A stretch of DNA of 11,999 nucleotides from Chloroflexia bacterium (GTDB lineage Bacteria; Chloroflexota; Chloroflexia; Thermomicrobiales; JALYUS01): NCBI GenBank assembly GCA_025924435.1, contig JAICIL010000114.1, forward strand, positions 1-11,999. Direction: 5' to 3'. The translations under genes were made by a program, and so were the position numbers. Below the pieces are notes generated by a model, which searched no databases, was not told the DNA's origin, and saw nothing but the letters and a program-made list of their open reading frames with translations. This document shows positions 7,703-11,999 of this stretch, one piece after another (the first letter of the stretch is position 1; every line of letters begins with the position of its first letter).

Positions 7703-9223
7703 ATTCAGAGTTCCGGGTTCCGGAGACCACTGCACATCCGGGTCGAGCGGGTAGATGGGGCGGCGGAGGCGCTCGTACGGGAAGCCATGCAGGTTCGGGC
7801 TGCTGATGCCCGGCGCTTCCACCTCGATCACCTTCGTCGCGATCGGCTCGAAGGCGGCGCGGAAGTGCGCGGCGCTTTTGAGGACGAGGATGCGCCGCTC
7901 GGTCGGCTCGATGCCGAAGGCGCGAAAGAAATTGAGGTCGTGCGGGTGGCCGCGCAGTTCGGTCAGTTGCAACTCGATGCCGCCCGGCCCGTCAATCTCC
8001 AATACGACCGTCTTACCCCGGCTGGCGAAGGTGCCCGCGCCCATCGGCCCGGCAATCGGGAAGCGCCCCTCGTGGATCAGCCGCACCATGCCCGTCACCG
8101 CCACCGGCTCGCCGTGCAATTTGTCGTGCTTGCCGCCGACCGAGAGCGTGACGACGCTGCCGACACCCGCCGCGACGCAGGCCGCGACCGCCGCCGGGTC
8201 CATGATCTGCGCGACCGCCGCCGAGCGCGCCTTCGCCGCGATCAACCCCCGCAGCACCGCCGTCCCGTCGCCCGCCGTGCCGCTCGCGCCGGAATCGGAG
8301 ATGTCCGCGAGCACGTAGACGCTGCCCGGCGCTCCCCCCATTGCCTCGGCAATCGCCGCGTCCACCGGCGTCGGGTGGATCGTGAAATCGGCGCGCAATT
8401 GCCAGCAAATGCTCGCCAGTTCGTTCGCGTATCGCCGGGCGAGCGCGGCGTCGTTGTCGGTCACGACAATCGTCGCCACGCTCGTGAAGGGCACATCGGA
8501 GAAGGGGAAACCGCCGAGGACGGTCGCGGCGACGACGCCCGGCTCCCGCTCGATCTCCCGCGCCCGGTCAATCGCCTTCTTGAGGGGCGATTGCCACGTC
8601 GTCACCATGGACTGGTTCGGCGCGATGAGCGGCAGTTTGACGTGCGCCATCGTCGGCGCGATCTCGCCCTTGATCGTCGCGACGAGAATTTGCATCGCCC
8701 GCGCGCCCGTCTCCGGCGTGTCAATGTGCGGATACTCCTTGTAGCCGACGAAGGCGGTCGCCTCCCCCATCATCTCCTCGGAGAGGTTCGTGTGCAGGTC
8801 GAGCGGCGCGACAATCGGGATGTCCGGCCCGACCAATTCGCGCACCGCCGTGATCAGCGGCCCCTCGCCGTCGTCGTTGTGCTCCAGCGCCATCGCGCCG
8901 TGGATGCCGAGCAGCACGCCGTCCACCGGCATGGCCGCGCGGATACCGGCGAGGATTTCGTCGCGCATCGTCTCGAACGCCTCGCGCGAGACGCGCCCGC
9001 CCGGCACGGCGTGGCCATAGGTCGTCGGGATCAACTCCACACCCTGCCGCTTCGCCTCCGCGACGATGCCGCCGTAGATCGTCCCCGTCCCCTCCATCGC
9101 GATGATGTCCTCGCCGCGCACGATGCCGCTCGACCCCTTCTGGAAATCGGCCAGCGTCGTCGGCTCCCACTGGAAGGTGTTCGTCTCCTGCGCGATGCCC
9201 CCGGTGACAATGCGGATCGCCAT
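7658..9223 (-). CDS. M81 family metallopeptidase (MlrC-like)
   Basis: This 521-residue protein belongs to the M81 / MlrC family. The type enzyme, microcystinase C, is a zinc peptidase that degrades linearised microcystin products. Hallmarks are GGIAQETNTF at residues 8-17, GIHGAM with His108, LDLHTN with Asp142 and His144, and KEYPHIDTPETG with His166. The spacings 108-142-144-166 equal those of His150, Asp184, His186 and His208 reported for MlrC as I recall them, so the metal site looks intact. The C-terminal domain carries GGKHD, GHPHDLNFF and LKSAAHFRAAF. The ATG at 9223 follows GGGGAGGG with 7 nt spacing. Longer upstream reading lacks such a site and would overlap the antitoxin promoter. 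The last 14 residues (RQDAKDAKKHKEER) come from the inverted repeat, so the native C-terminus was probably shorter. No signal peptide is visible, which suggests a cytoplasmic enzyme. The real substrate is probably not microcystin. Confidence 0.9.
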   Translation of the reverse strand: MAIRIVTGGIAQETNTFQWEPTTLADFQKGSSGIVRGEDIIAMEGTGTIYGGIVAEAKRQGVELIPTTYGHAVPGGRVSREAFETMRDEILAGIRAAMPVDGVLLGIHGAMALEHNDDGEGPLITAVRELVGPDIPIVAPLDLHTNLSEEMMGEATAFVGYKEYPHIDTPETGARAMQILVATIKGEIAPTMAHVKLPLIAPNQSMVTTWQSPLKKAIDRAREIEREPGVVAATVLGGFPFSDVPFTSVATIVVTDNDAALARRYANELASICWQLRADFTIHPTPVDAAIAEAMGGAPGSVYVLADISDSGASGTAGDGTAVLRGLIAAKARSAAVAQIMDPAAVAACVAAGVGSVVTLSVGGKHDKLHGEPVAVTGMVRLIHEGRFPIAGPMGAGTFASRGKTVVLEIDGPGGIELQLTELRGHPHDLNFFRAFGIEPTERRILVLKSAAHFRAAFEPIATKVIEVEAPGISSPNLHGFPYERLRRPIYPLDPDVQWSPEPGTLNRQDAKDAKKHKEER

Positions 9224-9309
9224 CTGGATTCCCTCCCCTGCATAATGAAGCATATCGTTCATTCCATCGTCGCATGATAGTACAAGATGGCAGCATATAC
9301 GGCGGCTCC

Positions 9310-9338
9310 TTGCCATATGCGCCGACGCGCCGTATTGT
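9310..9338 (+). promoter_or_regulatory. promoter of the antitoxin-toxin operon
   Basis: TTGCCA (9310-9315) and TATTGT (9333-9338) are exactly 17 bases apart: a good housekeeping-type promoter in the 152-bp divergent gap (9224-9375). The predicted start lies near 9345, inside the operator palindrome. No convincing promoter for the divergent M81 gene could be placed in the same gap. Confidence 0.65.
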
Positions 9339-9360
9339 GTACACAAGCGGTGCGTACACA
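9335..9360 (+). promoter_or_regulatory. paired palindromic operator of the toxin-antitoxin operon
   Basis: TTGTGTACACAA (9335-9346) is a perfect 12-bp palindrome covering the end of the -10 box and the expected start of transcription. A second copy, TGCGTACACA (9351-9360), differs by one base from the inner TGTGTACACA (9336-9345) and lies 15 bp away. Operators of the yefM-yoeB type are adjacent palindromes with a TGTACA core, so this fits autorepression by the Phd/YefM-type antitoxin encoded 15 bases downstream. Confidence 0.7.
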
Positions 9361-9375
9361 TTTCGGAGGGATCAG

Positions 9376-9642
9376 ATGAGCGTCAAACATGTCGGCGTCC
9401 GCGAACTGCGCGGCGATCTCGCGGAGAAGTTGAAGGGCAGCGAGCCGATCGTCATCGAGCGGCATGGGCAGGTGCTCGGCATCTATCTCCCGGTCCAGCC
9501 CGTGGATCGCGAGAAGGTCGGGAAAGCGCTGGACCGGTTCCACACGGCGATAGCGCGGCTATTGCGCGAGAGCGACATCACCCGCGAGGAACTCGCGGAG
9601 GCGTTTATGATCGAACGGGCAGACGATGCACCTGACGATTGA
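9376..9642 (+). CDS. type II antitoxin, Phd/YefM family
   Basis: The 88-residue protein starts VGVRELRGDLAEKLKGSEPIVIERHGQVLGIYLPV, the standard Phd/YefM DNA-binding fold: a short N-terminal strand, two helices, then a strand ending in a hydrophobic proline motif. The C-terminal half (about 42-88) is charged and helical, as expected for the part that wraps and neutralises the toxin. The ATG at 9376 has GGAGGG (9365-9370) 5 nt upstream. A longer in-frame reading from 9274 would translate the promoter and operator and is rejected. The toxin gene begins inside its 3' end with a 17-base overlap, typical of a coupled pair. The expected role is to bind the PIN toxin and repress the operon through the paired palindromes upstream. 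One 60-base stretch (9421-9480) is about 67% GC, like the host genes. Confidence 0.82.
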   Translation: MSVKHVGVRELRGDLAEKLKGSEPIVIERHGQVLGIYLPVQPVDREKVGKALDRFHTAIARLLRESDITREELAEAFMIERADDAPDD

Positions 9643-10075
9643 CGCGAATATCCTTGTGAGCGAACTGGATGGAGATACGGGAGCATCGCAATCGCTCATT
9701 GGCCATCCCATTCTCGAAATACTCTACATCACTGAATACACTTGGAATGAGGCGATGTATGTACTCGCCCGGAGAATCGAGAGTTGGGTACGGAGCGGGC
9801 GACTCGCATCAGATATCGCGGATGAGGTGCTCGCGTCATCTACGGATCTGTTTGCGTCTCGCTGTGTAGTCATCGCCGAATCATTCTACGCGCACTACGA
9901 GCAGGAAGCGCGCCGACGGATTCCCGACGATCCCGATGACTGGCATACCGTCGCGCTCGCACTGGCGACGAACACCGCGATCTGGACATTAGATCAGAAA
10001 CACTTCTTCGGCTGCGGCATGGCCATCTGGAACACGAAGGTATTGTGCGCCGTGCTCGCAACAGGCGAGCGTTAG
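9626..10075 (+). CDS. PIN-domain ribonuclease toxin
   Basis: The 149-residue protein has the PIN nuclease layout: TIDANILVSEL with Asp6, Glu42 in the second helix, Asp105 in PDDWHTVALAL, and Asp123 in IWTLDQKHF. These four acidic residues form the Mg-binding active site of the fold. The DPDDW and IWTLDQKHFFGCG blocks recall the PIN_2-type variant rather than VapC proper. PIN toxins cleave RNA, often tRNA or rRNA; the target here is unknown. The ATG at 9626 overlaps the antitoxin by 17 bases in a different frame, has no strong ribosome binding site and is probably translated by coupling. Base composition is about 50% GC in three 60-base stretches (9661-9780 and 9841-9900), far below its neighbours, which suggests recent acquisition. 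The gene ends 16 bases before the stop codon of the convergent hydrolase gene, with no terminator visible between them. Confidence 0.85.
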   Translation: MHLTIDANILVSELDGDTGASQSLIGHPILEILYITEYTWNEAMYVLARRIESWVRSGRLASDIADEVLASSTDLFASRCVVIAESFYAHYEQEARRRIPDDPDDWHTVALALATNTAIWTLDQKHFFGCGMAIWNTKVLCAVLATGER

Positions 10076-10091
10076 CCGGGCATGCATACTC

Positions 10092-11831
10092 CTATGTCGG
10101 GATCACCGGCAAGACGAGACGGGACGGATGCTCTGTATCATGGAAGACGGTTTGCAGCGCGCTCACCATCTCCGTGGAGCGGCCGGGAAGGTCGCCGGTG
10201 TTCGGGTTGCGGTCGAAGCGCGGGAAGTTGCTGCTGGAGATCTCCAGTCGGATAGCGTGACCGGGCAGGAAGGTGTTGCTCGTGGACCACATGTCCACCG
10301 CATATTCGATCACCGCGCCGGGTGTGATCGGCGTCCCCTCGCGCATCGAAGTGCGATAGCGGGCGCGGAGGATGCCGTCGGTGAGGTTGCGGGCGTAGCC
10401 GCAGGGCGAGACATCCACGAGTTTCGCCGTCCAGTCGGTGTCCGGCGCGCTGGAACTGGCGCAGAGGATCAGTTTCACCGGCCCGGTCACTTCCAGCGGC
10501 TGTTCGAGCGGCGGCGTCGTGTAGACGAGCACATCCTCGCGCGCCTCGACGGATCGCTGGTCGTACGCGCCGCCCTGGCTGACGACGGGATTGCAGCAGA
10601 GGCCGCCGCCCATCGTCGGGACGGGGTTGCGCGGGTTGTAGAGGTACGAATCGGGCGGCTCGGAGGCGGGCGATTCGCGGCTGAGCGCGCCGTCGCCGTT
10701 GAGCGAGTTCGCCCGGCCGCCGCTGTGCAAGAACCACTCCTGCCAGTCGGTGCGGGCGAGCGGCCACTCGTGCTCGTCGCGCCACTTGTTCGTGCCCATC
10801 ACGAAGAGGCGGACGGGCGGCTCGTGCTCGATGCCGTTCTCGACGCCGCGCAGCCAGCGGTCGTACCAGCGAAGGTGCATGCCGTCCGCGTCAATCACCG
10901 CACCCGTCGAGCGCATGCCGAAATCGTGCGCGCCGATCGGGTTGCCGCGCGCCATGCCGCCGTGGTTCCACGGGCCGATCAGCAGGCGCTGCCGGTCGCG
11001 CACCGCCGCCGGGGCCTGCGCGCGCATGCCGGTGAAGTTGTCTATCGTCCCCTTCTGGAAGATGTCGTACCAACCGCCCATGTTGAACGCGGCGACATTC
11101 AGCGCGGCGTGCCGCGTCGAGACATCGAGATGCGCCCAGAAATCGTCGTAGGTCGGGTGGTCCATCCAATCGCCGTAATAGGGAGCGAACTCCGTGAGAA
11201 TTTCGTGCCCGGCGAGCGGCAGGCGCGTGAACTCTTCCGGCAGGTTGTCCGCGCCGTCGAGCAATGTCTGGAAGATCGCCTCGGCGGCGGGGTCTTCCTT
11301 GCGCTTGCGGAGGACGGTGTTGATCGCCAGCACCGACAATGTCCACGAGAGGTTGAAGCCGAGTTGGAGCGCGCCGCCTTGATACGCCCACCCGGCGTGG
11401 TAATCGGCGGCGGTGACATTCGGCGCAATCGCCTTGAGGGCGGGGTGGCCGCTGATCGCCGCCTGCCACTGCGTCATGCCGACGTACGAGCCGCCGAACA
11501 TGCCGACATTGCCGTCGCACCACGGCTGCGCGCTGAGCCAATCGAGCGTGTCGTAGCCGTCCTGCCGCTCGTTGACGAAGGCGGTAAACGCCCCCCCGGA
11601 TTCGAAGCGCCCGCGCACATCCTGCACGACGACCGCGTAGCCGCTCCCCGCCGCCCGGAAGATGAGCGGCGCGGACGCCCCGCTGTTCTGCTTGTCGTAC
11701 GGCGTGCGCATGAGCAGCGTCGGGTACGGCCCCGGCCCGGCCGGGCGGTAGACATCGGCGAAGAGCACAACCCCGTCCCGCATCGGCGCCGGCACATTGC
11801 GATCCACCGTGAGCGTCAGTTGTTCCGGCAC
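10092..11831 (-). CDS. CocE/NonD family hydrolase (X-Pro dipeptidyl-peptidase S15-like)
   Basis: This 579-residue alpha/beta hydrolase belongs to the CocE/NonD group, which includes cocaine esterase, glutaryl-7-ACA acylase, alpha-amino acid ester hydrolases and S15 X-Pro peptidases. The nucleophile is Ser115 in GGSYVG, after the DVRGRFESGG and WCDGNVGMFGG blocks. Asp256 (GGWYDIF) and His290 (GPWNHGG) complete the triad. Tyr45 in RTPYDK matches the oxyanion Tyr44 of CocE. A helical cap lies at about 145-240. A C-terminal jelly-roll domain (PF08530-like) covers about 320-575 and includes LPGHAIRLEISSSNFPRFDRNPNTG. The GTG at 11831 has ACCTCCTCC on the plus strand (11837-11845), a strong ribosome binding site with 5 nt spacing. 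No signal peptide is seen, so it is probably cytoplasmic. Whether it is an esterase, an acylase or a dipeptidase cannot be decided. Confidence 0.92.
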   Translation of the reverse strand: MPEQLTLTVDRNVPAPMRDGVVLFADVYRPAGPGPYPTLLMRTPYDKQNSGASAPLIFRAAGSGYAVVVQDVRGRFESGGAFTAFVNERQDGYDTLDWLSAQPWCDGNVGMFGGSYVGMTQWQAAISGHPALKAIAPNVTAADYHAGWAYQGGALQLGFNLSWTLSVLAINTVLRKRKEDPAAEAIFQTLLDGADNLPEEFTRLPLAGHEILTEFAPYYGDWMDHPTYDDFWAHLDVSTRHAALNVAAFNMGGWYDIFQKGTIDNFTGMRAQAPAAVRDRQRLLIGPWNHGGMARGNPIGAHDFGMRSTGAVIDADGMHLRWYDRWLRGVENGIEHEPPVRLFVMGTNKWRDEHEWPLARTDWQEWFLHSGGRANSLNGDGALSRESPASEPPDSYLYNPRNPVPTMGGGLCCNPVVSQGGAYDQRSVEAREDVLVYTTPPLEQPLEVTGPVKLILCASSSAPDTDWTAKLVDVSPCGYARNLTDGILRARYRTSMREGTPITPGAVIEYAVDMWSTSNTFLPGHAIRLEISSSNFPRFDRNPNTGDLPGRSTEMVSALQTVFHDTEHPSRLVLPVIPT

Positions 11832-11871
11832 CTGCGACCTCCTCCGCGCGATTCACCCCCCGATGTCCCGC

Positions 11872-11880
11872 ATCCTAGCA
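11872..11880 (-). promoter_or_regulatory. candidate extended -10 for the CocE/NonD gene
   Basis: On the minus strand TGC-TAGGAT (plus-strand 11872-11880) forms an extended -10 with 4/6 matches to TATAAT. Transcription would begin near 11865, leaving a leader of about 34 nt that carries the strong ribosome binding site. The -35 region is poor. The call rests on position and on resemblance to the candidate upstream of the penicillin acylase gene. Confidence 0.3.
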
Positions 11881-11904
11881 CGCGGGGCGGGGGAGACGAA
11901 ACCT

Positions 11905-11999
11905 TAACCACAGAGGCACAGAGATCACAGAGAGAAGAAGAGCATGAGAAAGAGAAAAGAGAGATAGAGCACGATTTCTTTCTTTTTCTCTCCGCGCCC
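11905..11999. repeat. palindromic repeat with CACAGAG-type units, cut by the window end
   Basis: After TTAACC come near-tandem CACAGAG units (11909-11932), then a long purine tract, then a pyrimidine tract (about 11975-11992). The window stops as the expected inverted arm would begin. The layout matches the 7610-7702 element: short-unit arm, purine tract, pyrimidine tract. It also shares AAGAGAGATAGA with the reverse strand of that element (11957-11968 against 7657-7668). I recognise ACCACAGAGGCACAGAG as a recurrent bacterial intergenic palindrome. The right arm is not visible here. Confidence 0.6.

Noticed and set aside
7673..9277. A 534-codon plus-strand frame antisense to the M81 gene
   Set aside because: Its translation is Arg/Asp/His-rich low-complexity sequence without a domain, while the minus strand gives an intact M81 peptidase with metal ligands and a ribosome binding site.
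9224..9334. Promoter for the M81 gene on the minus strand
   Set aside because: TTGTAC, TACTAT and CATTAT-like boxes occur, but no pair has the right order and spacing, so no promoter is called.
9274..9375. N-terminal extension of the antitoxin from 9274
   Set aside because: It would translate through the promoter and the palindromic operator and has no good ribosome binding site, while the ATG at 9376 has GGAGGG at the right distance.

Overview
The window is GC-rich (about 65-77% in most genes) and reads like a chromosomal segment of a Chloroflexota bacterium, possibly Thermomicrobia-like. That placement is an inference from three things: the Tat-type lipoprotein with a long Ala/Thr/Pro linker, the mix of gene families, and the short-period palindromic repeats between genes. 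No rRNA or marker gene fixes the taxon. There are no tRNA genes, CRISPR arrays, insertion sequences or phage genes.

Layout. Positions 1-1170 (+) hold the 3' part of an ADP-ribosylglycohydrolase-family gene whose start lies outside the window. Positions 1381-3720 (+) hold a penicillin-acylase-family Ntn hydrolase. Positions 3857-7591 (+) are a peptide-type ABC importer operon: a Tat/lipobox substrate-binding protein and two permeases, but no ATPase gene. It is preceded by a near-consensus promoter, TTGACA-N17-TATAGT. Positions 9223-7658 (-) are a convergent M81 (MlrC-like) metallopeptidase. Positions 9376-10075 (+) are a Phd/YefM antitoxin and PIN-domain toxin pair with its own promoter and a palindromic TGTACA-type operator. 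Positions 11831-10092 (-) are a CocE/NonD-type serine hydrolase.

How the genes may work together. Three hydrolases acting on amide, peptide or ester bonds (Ntn acylase, M81 peptidase, CocE/NonD) surround one peptide-type importer. This suggests uptake and intracellular breakdown of acylated or peptide-like compounds. The substrate cannot be read from the sequence, and the genes are not one operon. The toxin-antitoxin pair looks like an independent insertion: the toxin is about 50% GC while its antitoxin and the other genes are much richer.

The most unusual layer is intergenic. Three palindromic elements, each with arms built from short near-tandem units, lie at 5671-5726, 7610-7702 and 11905 to the window end. 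Two have different arm sequences but a similar purine/pyrimidine core. One of these two also supplies the last 14 codons of the M81 gene. No gap between genes exceeds 300 bases, and I see no wholly new multi-gene system here.
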